64,000 nucleotides of DNA from an uncultured Alphaproteobacteria bacterium (GCA_944393685.1 CALYAW010000002.1:205586-269585); one strand, 5' to 3'. Positions 44,976 to 54,224 are shown, numbered from the stretch's first letter. Numbers and translations: made by a program. The notes: generated by a model not told the origin, from the sequence alone.

Positions 44976-46508
44976 CTACTTCTTTACCAATGGACGGAAT
45001 CGTTTGAGCTCCATCAAACGGTATCCGGTGTAGGTTCCTAACAACATAACCATAAATAAAACAACTAAATTAAGCTCATTAAATGCAAACATAATGTGAC
45101 GAATATACTCACTGCTGATTACAAAATACGTCGCTATCGCTACAACTAAACTAAATATTATCTCTCTGCATGCATTGAGAGCTCCGTCTTCTTCCCAAGT
45201 GATTGATGCTCGTTCAATAATCCATGACATAATGATTATCGGGAAGAATACCGCAGATTGTGCAATGTGAAAATCTAATTGATAACCAATAATCGTCAAC
45301 GATTGCATTATCAATATCACAAAGATGACAACAGCCGAAATTCTCGGTACCAATAAAAGATTAAACTTGGACATGACAAAACGTATCAAAAGCCCCAATG
45401 TCATGATAATGGCAAAACACAACATCCCAGGCCAAAATCCTGTTTTGATTAGAGACATGGCCAACAACATCGGTGTAAATGTGCCCATCGTTTGCAGACC
45501 TATAACGTTTCGCATCAAAACAATCATTAAAATTGCCAAAGGAAAAATAGACAACCACTTTAGCGTATTTTGCTGTGCTAAAGGAAGGTTGTATATAGAA
45601 TATTGAAAACGATCTTCCTGATTGAGTAATTTTGCTCGTTGTCCCGCCAGCTTCATTGATGAGGTAATTGATTTTAAAACAGAAAATTTGATTACTGAAT
45701 TTTCTCCACCCTCAACATCTATTAAAGATTGGCCACCTCGTTGAAACAAAACAAAATTATCGGGAATCCCCTTTTTCCCTGTTTTAATGTCGTATATGCG
45801 CCAAGAACCATTGGTGTATGCCTCTATCATTAAATCCGGAGATAAAGACTTTTTGCTTTCTTGAAGTTTGAAACCTCGTGCAATTTGTGATGGTATTTTC
45901 TTTAATGCCAACAAATCTGAGATTATTTCAACCATGATTTTTTGTGTCGTCTTAACAGGAAGATAAGCCTGAACCGCTGGATGCATAGGCTCTTCATTGA
46001 GCAAACGAATAATTTGGCTTACGGGATCACCTTCTCTCGCTTGTGCTAATTTTAACAATTGTTTGGCTGCCGCTAATTTTTGTTCGTCAAATATGGGCGC
46101 TTCCGGAGTTGCGGGAGCTGCAGACTTTGTTTTACCTCGGCTGTCCGTATTATCAAAAAGCAAAATCTTATAATAAATATCTTGTAGCTCTTCTCGAGCC
46201 GGGCTGGTCATAATCAATCGAGATGCCGTCTTGTTTTTACTTATCTTGTAACCTTCGGCTATCGTATTTTCTTCTAATACTTTAAATGAATCATTACTTC
46301 TTGGCGTTGTTAAGGAAACTTTTATCGGCTCTCCTGTCGGTTCAAATGAAATATGGGCTTCAATACTCCAGATATTAGCCGTCTGCTTGGGAGTAAAATG
46401 GAAGCCCCAATACTCAACTTTGTAATAAATGCAATATCCGGCATAAATAATTGATAAAAATAAAAAAATTGAAAGTATTCCGCGAACGGAGGCTATTTTT
46501 TTTAGCAT
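44976..46508 (-). CDS. Inactive transglutaminase-like protein with 7TM domain
   Basis: A 510-aa inner-membrane protein. One N-terminal helix (FLFLSIIYAGYCIYY), a periplasmic region of about 220 residues with a degenerate transglutaminase-like fold (WRIYDIKTGKKGIP with no catalytic Cys-His-Asp), then about seven hydrophobic helices from residue 315 on (LKWLSIFPLAILMIVLM to the end). Family members accompany RimK-like ligases. It would present the substrate to the ligase across the membrane. Confidence 0.85.
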   Translation of the reverse strand: MLKKIASVRGILSIFLFLSIIYAGYCIYYKVEYWGFHFTPKQTANIWSIEAHISFEPTGEPIKVSLTTPRSNDSFKVLEENTIAEGYKISKNKTASRLIMTSPAREELQDIYYKILLFDNTDSRGKTKSAAPATPEAPIFDEQKLAAAKQLLKLAQAREGDPVSQIIRLLNEEPMHPAVQAYLPVKTTQKIMVEIISDLLALKKIPSQIARGFKLQESKKSLSPDLMIEAYTNGSWRIYDIKTGKKGIPDNFVLFQRGGQSLIDVEGGENSVIKFSVLKSITSSMKLAGQRAKLLNQEDRFQYSIYNLPLAQQNTLKWLSIFPLAILMIVLMRNVIGLQTMGTFTPMLLAMSLIKTGFWPGMLCFAIIMTLGLLIRFVMSKFNLLLVPRISAVVIFVILIMQSLTIIGYQLDFHIAQSAVFFPIIIMSWIIERASITWEEDGALNACREIIFSLVVAIATYFVISSEYIRHIMFAFNELNLVVLFMVMLLGTYTGYRLMELKRFRPLVKK

Positions 46509-46520
46509 ACGAAAGTGTCC

Positions 46521-47030
46521 TTAGCGTAGAGTATGTTCTATTGACGAATCGACAATAAAGCGCCCTTTCAAAATATTGCGCCCGATTAAACCTTGATATT
46601 CAAATTTAGAGCGGTCTGCCAAGGTAAACTCGGCATTAATCAATTCACTGCCGATTTTAACATCCATATTGACTGATACTCTTTGTTCATCTCCTTCTAT
46701 GCGACGAATGGTTACTCTGCGCTGTACTCTTTTTTCGAATCTGGTTCCGTTTATCTCAAAACTAACCCACTTTTCGCCGTCTCGCTCAAAATTTCGTTGT
46801 TTCAAAACGCCGATGGAAGATGTCTCCGCTCCGGTATCTATTCTTGCCTCTATCGGAATTTCTAACGGCAAAAAATAAACAGGCTCGACTCCGCCTATAA
46901 TTTCTAATGCGGGATTATTACATTGGCGAACTTCCACTGCCGGAATCATCGGCGGGCGGGTATTGTTTTGGCAAGCAGATACCATCAGACATAGTCCTCC
47001 GCATAGACTGAGAAAAATTTTATTATTCAT
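46521..47030 (-). CDS. Retropepsin-like aspartic protease lipoprotein (RimB/ATP-dependent zinc protease family)
   Basis: A 169-aa protein with a lipoprotein signal (CGGLCLMVSAC, Cys20) and a single retropepsin domain. The catalytic motif is IEARIDTGAETSSIG and the flap-side segment is YQGLIGRNILKGRFIVD. These are often labelled ATP-dependent zinc proteases, although the DTGA motif shows an aspartic protease that works as a dimer. First gene of the trio with the inactive transglutaminase and ligase; it could trim what the ligase adds. Confidence 0.85.
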   Translation of the reverse strand: MNNKIFLSLCGGLCLMVSACQNNTRPPMIPAVEVRQCNNPALEIIGGVEPVYFLPLEIPIEARIDTGAETSSIGVLKQRNFERDGEKWVSFEINGTRFEKRVQRRVTIRRIEGDEQRVSVNMDVKIGSELINAEFTLADRSKFEYQGLIGRNILKGRFIVDSSIEHTLR

Positions 47031-47180
47031 TATCTATATACAATCCTATAAAAAAACTGTCTCAATTATCCCAAAAAGGATAAATTTGTAAAGTTAATTT
47101 TCACTTTAATCATACCTATTTATTGAATTAAGTTATTATATATGTTAGTATTCTAGACAAAAGATTCGAGGGAAAAAATA

Positions 47181-48503
47181 ATGAGCCAAAACTTAGTTGA
47201 AAAATTGCAAGAAATTTGGGATAACGCCCAAAAAGATCCGACCTTTCGTCACGGAAAGCGTCAGTGGAAAAAAATTCAAAAAACAGACGGATACAAAATC
47301 GCCGCTTCCTTGGCTTCCGACGTTGGACAGACAATCCGTAAAGGGGCGCGTTATTTGTGGAATCGAGGAAAAATATACGGATTGGTTGCAATGAACTTAC
47401 TTACCTCCGGGCCTCTTGTCGGCAACCCCTCTCCTTCCTCTCCGCGTTCAGACAAAGATGAAGACACTCCTGCTGTTCGAAAAGAATATCGATTATCTGA
47501 TATTCAGGCTCATTTGCAAGCCATGCATTCTTCCGAAGAACTTGAAAGTATTTGCACAAAACTTATCAGCACAGATTCAATCTATACACAAATTTGCGCC
47601 GAACGCTCCCAACAAGTCGGTGATGAAATTTTGCGCGTCGCCAAAGAAATTCAAACTCAAATTGGCGGTGATAAAGGAAAACGCCGCGCCCAAATCCTTC
47701 GCAAGCGGTGGGGAAATGATGTACCTATCGGGCTGCATTGTTTGCGTAGCGCTTTGGAAGTAACGGCTGAAGCTGCCGAAAATACCTTGGCTCCTGAATT
47801 TATTGATATGTTTGTTCAAAAAATTCGTGATTACAATCCTAACGGATATTATGGGTTGCATGATGTGTTTTATAAACATCGCAATTATAAAAAAACTACT
47901 CGTCAGCATAATTTGTTGCAGATTATTAAAGAAGAAACTGCAGAAAATCCAAACGATATATGTTTAATCGCACATAAAAGTAAAGGAAACCATACCGGTT
48001 CTGGTTATCATATGGTTTTGTATTATAATGGAATGATTGTCAGTTTTAACGGTGAACATATTGAGCCTGCTGCCGACTACTTTAAGTATCGCAGCACTCA
48101 GGGAGATTTGATTAACATTAGTCGTACTGTTCGTGAAGACGGAAAAGATGAAATTGTCCGCCAAATAGTTAATCAAATAAAAAATGACATTAAAAAAGGC
48201 AAAAACGAAACCATTCAGACTCTCTTGGCTATGTATATGGGAAATAAAGATATTCCTTTACAAGACAGAATGTTGGCCGGTTCCGTGATACAAAATAATA
48301 TGCCCTTGGTTGCCTCAATCAATCCGTTAGACAACCTTAGTCATTTGCGTCAAGTTCGTGCAAAATTAAAAGATAGAGAGCAAAGCGTTGCTGCCCTGCC
48401 CTCTGCCAGCTTAGAAAAAAACAACCTAAGCACAAACAAAAATAACTCTCAAATAAAAATTGCTCAAAGCAGAAAAAATAGGCAAAACGGTCTTAATTCT
48501 TAG
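47181..48503 (+). CDS. Unknown 440-aa protein, candidate papain-fold domain
   Basis: No signal peptide. Basic start, then a Ser/Pro/Asp linker (residues about 80-95), a helical region, and a middle domain with a Cys in IGLHCLRSALEVT (about 194) and a His in GSGYHMVLYYNGMIVSFNGE (about 273) ordered as in papain-like peptidases (Cys, then His in a beta strand). The tail (from 400) is low-complexity, rich in Asn, Ser and Lys. Not recognised as a family; a secreted or toxin-like peptidase is one possibility. GAGGG precedes the start. It meets the porin gene tail to tail with a 4-base overlap. Confidence 0.6.
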   Translation: MSQNLVEKLQEIWDNAQKDPTFRHGKRQWKKIQKTDGYKIAASLASDVGQTIRKGARYLWNRGKIYGLVAMNLLTSGPLVGNPSPSSPRSDKDEDTPAVRKEYRLSDIQAHLQAMHSSEELESICTKLISTDSIYTQICAERSQQVGDEILRVAKEIQTQIGGDKGKRRAQILRKRWGNDVPIGLHCLRSALEVTAEAAENTLAPEFIDMFVQKIRDYNPNGYYGLHDVFYKHRNYKKTTRQHNLLQIIKEETAENPNDICLIAHKSKGNHTGSGYHMVLYYNGMIVSFNGEHIEPAADYFKYRSTQGDLINISRTVREDGKDEIVRQIVNQIKNDIKKGKNETIQTLLAMYMGNKDIPLQDRMLAGSVIQNNMPLVASINPLDNLSHLRQVRAKLKDREQSVAALPSASLEKNNLSTNKNNSQIKIAQSRKNRQNGLNS

Positions 48504-49750
48504 AAAAATAACGATGCTCGTAAGCTCAAGACCGTTGCATGATCTGATTTTGGGTTTTGTGCAGGATTGAAATAAAATTGAATATCCGGTGTAATTGTCA
48601 TCCATTGCGATATTCCCCATGACCAATAGGCTTCCAATACGGTTTCTGCCTTATGAGATAATTCTTCGCCGACGGCAGCTTCGTTGATTTTGTTGTATGC
48701 CCCTGCAAATCCTATTTGATCAAGACTGTTGCGATTGAATGGATTATTAACTGCAAAGCCCAAAACCCAAGATTGATCAATCTCTGCTTGAGAACCTGAA
48801 ACACCGTTAACTCGTCCAAAAACAGAAAATTTTTCTCCGAAATCCTGGCTAAAATTTAAGGACCAGCCATTTGTGGTTTGAGGTTCTTTTTTTACGTATG
48901 GTTGATTATAAAGTAAAATAGAATATTGCCCGGAACCAAGATTGGATATGGTTGGCGAATAAGACAAAGAGGCAAAGGTGGTATAGTGTTCTTCATTTAA
49001 ATGAGAGGTAGATATACTTTCTCCGCTGATGTTGGTTGCATCTTGTGCACCAAAACTAAAATTCCAATTTTCATTCGGAGATATTGATATATAGCCGCCC
49101 AAAGACGCTGTCGGATAAGTTGAAGATGCATTTTGTGATAAAGAGTAATTGATAAAATATTGCTGCTGATTGGATAAATAGGTTGTTCCGTCAAAATTGT
49201 ACAGCGGAAACTGACCTAAAGACACACTTAGCCAATTCCATTTTTCAGGTAATTGATAAGTATAATACAATTCATCAAAAGAATTGGATGCCGTCGTATA
49301 ATCATTAATACCGGTTACGGCTCCGATACGCGTGTTTATATCTTGGCCGTTGGATCCGCTATAACGAACAATATTATAAGCGGCTGTTAATGTTCCTGCG
49401 CCATACTCATTATTAAAATTTTCCCACGTTATTGATGGATAAATCATTCCTTGAAACGCAGTTTTTTTTCCATTTGGCGCTCCATATTGCGGCATAAAAG
49501 AAAAATCTATTGCAAAACCCAATCCATACTCCTTTTGTAGATAATCTTTGAAATCGGAATATTTTTGCAATACATCTTTAATATCATGTTCTGCTCGTCT
49601 GTAAGCTGATGCCTGTATTCGTTGACGTGCACTTTTGGACATATAAATCGGATGTGAAGTAGCGACAACTTCCTGAGCCCTAAGCTCAACAGAAAACAGC
49701 GACAATCCTGAAGCTAGCCAAAGACAATATTTGATATACTGTTTTTTCAT
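48500..49750 (-). CDS. OprB-like carbohydrate porin
   Basis: A 416-aa outer-membrane protein. Signal peptide to about LRAQ (residue 26), a short helical region (ASAYRRAEHDIKDVLQKYSD), then alternating aromatic beta strands and a terminal Phe (SLRASLFF) needed for BamA recognition. The closing motif WMTITPDIQFYFNPAQNP is characteristic of OprB-type porins. It should pass sugars passively. The gene stands alone. Confidence 0.85.
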   Translation of the reverse strand: MKKQYIKYCLWLASGLSLFSVELRAQEVVATSHPIYMSKSARQRIQASAYRRAEHDIKDVLQKYSDFKDYLQKEYGLGFAIDFSFMPQYGAPNGKKTAFQGMIYPSITWENFNNEYGAGTLTAAYNIVRYSGSNGQDINTRIGAVTGINDYTTASNSFDELYYTYQLPEKWNWLSVSLGQFPLYNFDGTTYLSNQQQYFINYSLSQNASSTYPTASLGGYISISPNENWNFSFGAQDATNISGESISTSHLNEEHYTTFASLSYSPTISNLGSGQYSILLYNQPYVKKEPQTTNGWSLNFSQDFGEKFSVFGRVNGVSGSQAEIDQSWVLGFAVNNPFNRNSLDQIGFAGAYNKINEAAVGEELSHKAETVLEAYWSWGISQWMTITPDIQFYFNPAQNPKSDHATVLSLRASLFF

Positions 49751-49831
49751 ATTATATCCTTTCCTGTTGACATTTTAGAAAAGATATATATGCGCTATTT
49801 TAGATTTTAAAGTATTTCTCTTTCTTCAAAG

Positions 49832-51280
49832 TTATTTATGACTATCACATTTACGGCAGCGTGTATTACTACTCTGAAATCTTAAAACTCTCCCGTTGGC
49901 GCAAGACGATGTAGTGGTAGAATATCCAAGTGCGCAAGGGGTTCCTATACAACGTCCGCAAGATGTGCCCGGCTGTTGTTCAAAAACCTGCCCATCTTTA
50001 CAATTAAACTGACTTATAGAACTTGAATAACCTCTACGACAAGGTTCTGAAACGCATTTTCGACAAGACGGGTTGTTATTTTGAACACTTAATTTGAGCC
50101 CTGAAGCACAGCTTCCAATCTTGGTGCTATATCCTGCTTGACAAGGTGTGCCACTGCATTTTTTGCATTGAGGATTGGCGCTCTGTGTCAACAACACTTG
50201 CCCATCTTCACAAGAAGAAATTAATTCATAGCCTCCAGAACATGCCGTTCCGGCACACTTTTGACAAAGAGGATTACTATCTTGACGCAATGTTATTTGA
50301 CCTGAGGAACATATGACTTCCGGAGTATACCCTTCCTGACATGGCTCTCCTTCACAAAAAACACATAAATTATTATCCGGTTGCGTTTTTTTGCTTTGAC
50401 CGCTACGACATACATTATAGGTATGATACTGACCATTGCAAGGGATGCCCTCGCATTTGAAACATCCTTCTTGTGTGGGATGTTTGACAACTTTTGTGCC
50501 GTCCGGACAATCATTTACAAATGTATAGGGCTTGGGACAAGTGATTAACTCGCATTTTTTGCAAAGCGGAAATCCTTCTTGTTCAACTAATTCATGAGCT
50601 TCTCCGCAACTTGTTATTGTCGAGGAAAATCCTTCTGCACATTTAGGAACACATTTTCCGTTTATGAGCTGATAACCCGCTTTCTTGCAACCGGATATTT
50701 TATAAAAATTTCCATACTCGCACTTGCTGTAGTTATAGTTTTCATAGTCAAAATCAGAATGCGGAAGCAGAGGATATTCCCGGCTATTGCATAGACACCC
50801 GTCTAATTCTCCGTAAGGACAAGAACATGTATTGGCCCCACTATCTTTAATAAATCCGTTTTTGCAACGAACTGCATAATAGACAATTCCGAGCGTCTTT
50901 GTGGTACAGGTTTCTCCAGATGGCTCTGTTCCAAAAGGTAAATTATCTAGTCTGAAAAAGCGGTTCGAGTTACAGGTGCAAGAAGCTGATGTTCCGTATG
51001 CACAGCGGCAATTTCGATAACAGGTTACACCCGGTAAAGGATAGGCTTCTTCACAGTCTTTATTCTCAGGAACAGCACTATATAAACCCGTAAAACTTTC
51101 GCAACGACGATCCGGCTTTTTGTAATTGCTATTGTTTTCACTTCGCCCTACTCCTTGGGAACCTGAAGATGTATAGTCACCAGCTGCATCAATAATACTG
51201 ACAACCTTTGCTTCAGACGCAGAACAAATTATTTGTACAACCGCAAAGGACAAAAACATCCGAAAACCAAAAGATAACAT
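49832..51280 (-). CDS. Secreted cysteine-repeat protein
   Basis: A 482-aa exported protein (signal peptide to about EAK, residue 25) with over 50 Cys. The N-terminal part has irregular Cys pairs (CRNCRCAYGTSASCTC). From about residue 215 to the end there are some eight repeats of 30-35 residues of the form C-x-x-GY-x(5-8)-SC-x(2)-G-x(12-15)-C-x-x-C. The pattern suggests disulfide-linked modules exposed at the surface or in the periplasm. The DsbD-like reductase 11 kb away could service such proteins. No known family recognised. Confidence 0.7.
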   Translation of the reverse strand: MLSFGFRMFLSFAVVQIICSASEAKVVSIIDAAGDYTSSGSQGVGRSENNSNYKKPDRRCESFTGLYSAVPENKDCEEAYPLPGVTCYRNCRCAYGTSASCTCNSNRFFRLDNLPFGTEPSGETCTTKTLGIVYYAVRCKNGFIKDSGANTCSCPYGELDGCLCNSREYPLLPHSDFDYENYNYSKCEYGNFYKISGCKKAGYQLINGKCVPKCAEGFSSTITSCGEAHELVEQEGFPLCKKCELITCPKPYTFVNDCPDGTKVVKHPTQEGCFKCEGIPCNGQYHTYNVCRSGQSKKTQPDNNLCVFCEGEPCQEGYTPEVICSSGQITLRQDSNPLCQKCAGTACSGGYELISSCEDGQVLLTQSANPQCKKCSGTPCQAGYSTKIGSCASGLKLSVQNNNPSCRKCVSEPCRRGYSSSISQFNCKDGQVFEQQPGTSCGRCIGTPCALGYSTTTSSCANGRVLRFQSSNTRCRKCDSHK

Positions 51281-51450
51281 CGCAAATTCCTTATATCGCT
51301 TGATGATATTTTTATATTGAAGATTTTGTCCCTAAAAGTCAACGAATCAATTCTTTGGTATTATTTTTTATTTCTTGACTTTTGTCTAAAAATGTCTATT
51401 CTTGTTGTTATAGATTATATAGATATGTCAAACTAAATTAAAAATGTATT

Positions 51451-51825
51451 ATGAAGTTAAACGTTAAGCAATACTCTTGGACCGAAACGGCTGCGAGTAT
51501 AAAAGGAGAGTTGTTTGAAACTTTTCCCAACTTGAAAGATTTCTATACCGTCAATGATGGTATCCTCTCTTATCTGGAGCATGAAAAACCTTACTACAGG
51601 CTGGGTTTCGTTTTTGGAATACAAGACATAAAATCAGGGAAAGGACAGGCTATCGTCTATTATCCCATGAAAAAGGTTTTTGTCTTTATGTACAAAAAAG
51701 CTGAGGCTGTTCCCGTTTCTGATACGGGTGAAAAGTTCCAGACAAAACGCGGCGAAATGGAAATAGTGAATATAAATGGTGAACTGGCAGTCATGTTTTA
51801 CAGGACTGCAATTATCACCGAGTAA
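51451..51825 (+). CDS. Unknown 124-aa protein without Shine-Dalgarno
   Basis: It begins MKLNVKQYSWTETAASIKGE and looks like a compact alpha/beta domain rich in aromatics (FVFGIQDIKSGKGQAIVYY). No signal peptide or membrane helix. The leader is AT-rich with no ribosome site. It is followed after 22 bases by another small gene with the same kind of leader, then a strong terminator, so the pair forms a two-gene unit. No family recognised. Confidence 0.6.
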   Translation: MKLNVKQYSWTETAASIKGELFETFPNLKDFYTVNDGILSYLEHEKPYYRLGFVFGIQDIKSGKGQAIVYYPMKKVFVFMYKKAEAVPVSDTGEKFQTKRGEMEIVNINGELAVMFYRTAIITE

Positions 51826-51847
51826 TAACTAATATAAACCCAAGAAA

Positions 51848-52216
51848 ATGGCTAAAAGAAAAAATTATCTCAATACGCCTGAAAACATGACGGTGTATAT
51901 GAGTAAGGCTCTTGCCCGCGACCTTAAAAATTATGCGGGTTTTTGTAATGCAGTGCTTAGTACAATCGATTACGTCGAAGGACCCATCTGGGCAATGCAA
52001 GTATATAACGGGAGAACCTCGCACTGGGCTATTCTGGAAGAAGTCGGTCGTATGATTTACATCTACGCCGGACCTCTCAAACCACAGCCAATATTGCCCC
52101 AAGGGCAATTCTACAAACGAGTTCTCCAACACAAAGGAACTGCCGTAAAACAAATCGGAACAATAGAGTACAACCAACGAATGGAGGTTTGTATTCGTTG
52201 GCAGGACGAAGATTGA
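51848..52216 (+). CDS. Unknown 122-aa protein, partner of the preceding gene
   Basis: It begins MAKRKNYLNTPENMTVYMSK and has a hydrophilic alpha/beta composition with a beta-rich C-terminal half (GTIEYNQRMEVCIRWQDED). Cys residues near 35 and 115. No Shine-Dalgarno; the ATG follows CCAAGAAA. It shares a transcript with 51451-51825. No family recognised. Confidence 0.6.
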   Translation: MAKRKNYLNTPENMTVYMSKALARDLKNYAGFCNAVLSTIDYVEGPIWAMQVYNGRTSHWAILEEVGRMIYIYAGPLKPQPILPQGQFYKRVLQHKGTAVKQIGTIEYNQRMEVCIRWQDED

Positions 52217-52233
52217 AATACCATGTAAACATT

Positions 52234-52270
52234 ATCCCCCGCAACGATTGTTGCAGGGGATTTTGTTTTT
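52234..52270 (+). terminator. Terminator after the 51.4-52.2 kb pair
   Basis: ATCCCC and GGGGAT with inner GCAAC/GTTGC around GATT, then TTTTGTTTTT. Confidence 0.85.
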
Positions 52271-52286
52271 CTCAAACTCAAATTTA

Positions 52287-53051
52287 TTATTCAAGCCAAT
52301 ATTCTATCGTTGAAACAACACGAATAGTTTTATCAATGGATTGAGATTCTGATGCATCGGGGCGCTGTTCTCGAGGTAAAATTGAGAATACTCCTTGGCT
52401 GGCTCGTTTGATACGCCCGACTTTGCTATCTGAACTTTTGGCAAATTCAGCCGCCGCGGCTGCAGCGTTTTTGGTCGCCTCTTCAAGCATTTCCGGCTTA
52501 ACAGAATTGAGCTCGGTAAATAAATAAGCAACCGGAGATGTATATTGCGTGTCTAAAATAATACCTTGAGCAACCAAATCTCCATTTTTGCTTAGTGCGG
52601 CATCTATCTTGTCTACGTCTGTCGAACGTATGACAATATTTTGACTGACAATAAAACGAGCTCCGGTATCATTGGCACTCCGATAAGGGCTAGCCATTAT
52701 ATCATTTGTTTCTACTCGTCCTTCGATAATCTCTTCAGAGGAGAAACCTTGCGCTGTCAAAAATTTTATGATTATTGATTTTTGGCGTAAAATTTCTTGT
52801 TGTGCCTTCGTCAAATCATTATTGGTTACAACATAACGAATATTCCATATTCCAAGGTTCGCTTTTACGTCTTTCTCTGCCAAGCCTTTGACGGTTACAA
52901 AATTTGAATTTGTTTTGGTACGATAATAAAAATACCCCGGGAAAAAACCGCCCAAACTCAAGCCAATTGATATCAAAACGGCGGAAATCAGCTTGCCTCT
53001 TTTGCAGCAGCATGCTGATTTTGTTTCGTCTGATTTAAGGTCTGTTTGCAT
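52287..53051 (-). CDS. SIMPL-domain (DUF541/YggE) membrane protein
   Basis: A 254-aa protein with a short cytoplasmic N-terminus holding three adjacent Cys (SACCCKRGK), one membrane helix (LISAVLISIGLSLGGFF) and a periplasmic SIMPL domain (FVTVKGLAEKDVKANLGIW, YVVTNNDLTKAQQEIL). Family members reduce oxidative stress in E. coli by an unknown mechanism. The Cys triplet is unusual and could bind a metal or be acylated. Confidence 0.88.
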   Translation of the reverse strand: MQTDLKSDETKSACCCKRGKLISAVLISIGLSLGGFFPGYFYYRTKTNSNFVTVKGLAEKDVKANLGIWNIRYVVTNNDLTKAQQEILRQKSIIIKFLTAQGFSSEEIIEGRVETNDIMASPYRSANDTGARFIVSQNIVIRSTDVDKIDAALSKNGDLVAQGIILDTQYTSPVAYLFTELNSVKPEMLEEATKNAAAAAAEFAKSSDSKVGRIKRASQGVFSILPREQRPDASESQSIDKTIRVVSTIEYWLE

Positions 53052-53128
53052 TTTTGTTTCCTTTGTTGTTTGTATTTGAGTTATAATCTATAAAACTTTT
53101 TTTGAAAAGTTTTATTATCAAACAATCT

Positions 53129-53455
53129 TCAATTATCTTCATCATCATCTTCCGTATCATCAGAAGATTTGGAAGACATTATTTGCCACAAAGGTTTACG
53201 ATACATCCAAAGATTAAATATGCCCAAAACGACAGAAATCATACCAAACAAAAACAAAATATAGTACCAATTAAGCTGGTTGGCATCCATCATGACGTCT
53301 TGTCTTGAAATTCTTACAAATCCTATGGAAATTGACGTGATGACAAAAGAAAAAATAAAGGCAAAGGTCCAAATCTTGCGAAACAAATCTTGAGAAAGCA
53401 TAAAGGAGGTTAAAACATACAACAACAAAAATCCAAAAAACAAATATAATTCCAT
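53129..53455 (-). CDS. Small three-helix membrane protein
   Basis: A 108-aa protein with three hydrophobic helices (LYLFFGFLLLYVLTSFML, IWTFAFIFSFVITSISI, WYYILFLFGMISVVLGIF) and a highly acidic C-terminal tail (SDDTEDDDEDN). The start is the ATG at 53455 after GAGGAAA; the frame open upstream to 53521 lacks support. It faces left, after a terminator that isolates it from the gene at 53572. Function unknown. Confidence 0.65.
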   Translation of the reverse strand: MELYLFFGFLLLYVLTSFMLSQDLFRKIWTFAFIFSFVITSISIGFVRISRQDVMMDANQLNWYYILFLFGMISVVLGIFNLWMYRKPLWQIMSSKSSDDTEDDDEDN

Positions 53456-53523
53456 GGGTGTTTCCTCTATCTGTGTTTTTATATTCTCTGCCTGATATAA
53501 GAAACATTTATTTAAAAACAAGA

Positions 53524-53562
53524 GCGCCAGATTCCTGACAAGTCAGAAAATCCGGCACCCTT
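53524..53562 (-). terminator. Terminator after the 53572 gene
   Basis: On the minus strand GCCGGATTTTCTGAC pairs with GTCAGGAATCTGGC (one bulge), followed by a T-rich run. Confidence 0.7.
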
Positions 53563-53571
53563 TTAATTTTT

Positions 53572-54078
53572 TTAGTCTTCGCAAGCACAAGCGAGAAGCC
53601 CGTAGGCTACTCGACCAATAAATGTTGCAAAAACGACCAACAAAGCGCCAAACACTAAAGCTGAAACGACATTGTTGGCTTCCATCATCATATCTGATAC
53701 CCACCAGATAACGGCTTTATATATGCCGAAACAGATGAGTATAAACAAAGCAGGCTTCCAAATGCTGCCAAAGTTTTTAATAAAACCAATCGGCAGATAC
53801 AAACCTCTAATCAACACCCAAAGGATGACAAAAAGAGGAACGTATACGCAACCGGGATAAGAATCTCCAAGCTCACCTAAAATCAGGTAAGCTACAAAGA
53901 AAATTCCTAAAACGGCCGCAAGCATTAAAAGCTCACTTATTAATGCTTCTCCGCCCTTGCAGATGTTGTGCCACAAGCCGCTCAAAGAGAACGAATTTGC
54001 ATAACGGCACTCCCAGTAAGGATAGAAAAACATTATGATAGATGCGATGATGGAAATAATTGCGATAATTGTTAACAT
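53572..54078 (-). CDS. Small polytopic membrane protein, no Shine-Dalgarno
   Basis: A 168-aa protein with about five hydrophobic helices (MLTIIAIISIIASIIMFF, ELLMLAAVLGIFFVAYLIL, VPLFVILWVLIRGL, PALFILICFGIYKAVIWW, ALVFGALLVVFATFIG) and four Cys, two of them in the C-terminal LLACACED. The ATG follows AATTTTATATC with no ribosome site, like the genes at 30.4 and 51.4 kb. No family recognised. Confidence 0.65.
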   Translation of the reverse strand: MLTIIAIISIIASIIMFFYPYWECRYANSFSLSGLWHNICKGGEALISELLMLAAVLGIFFVAYLILGELGDSYPGCVYVPLFVILWVLIRGLYLPIGFIKNFGSIWKPALFILICFGIYKAVIWWVSDMMMEANNVVSALVFGALLVVFATFIGRVAYGLLACACED

Positions 54079-54224
54079 GATATAAAAATTTTAGACGGCT
54101 ATTTAAATCTTTGTCTTTGCCTTAAAGCAGCCGCGTTACTCGAAGTCAAAGGTACATTTAATATTTTACTCTTTTAAAATAGCATATTTTTGACAAATTG
54201 ACAATATTTATCGAATCCGCAAGT

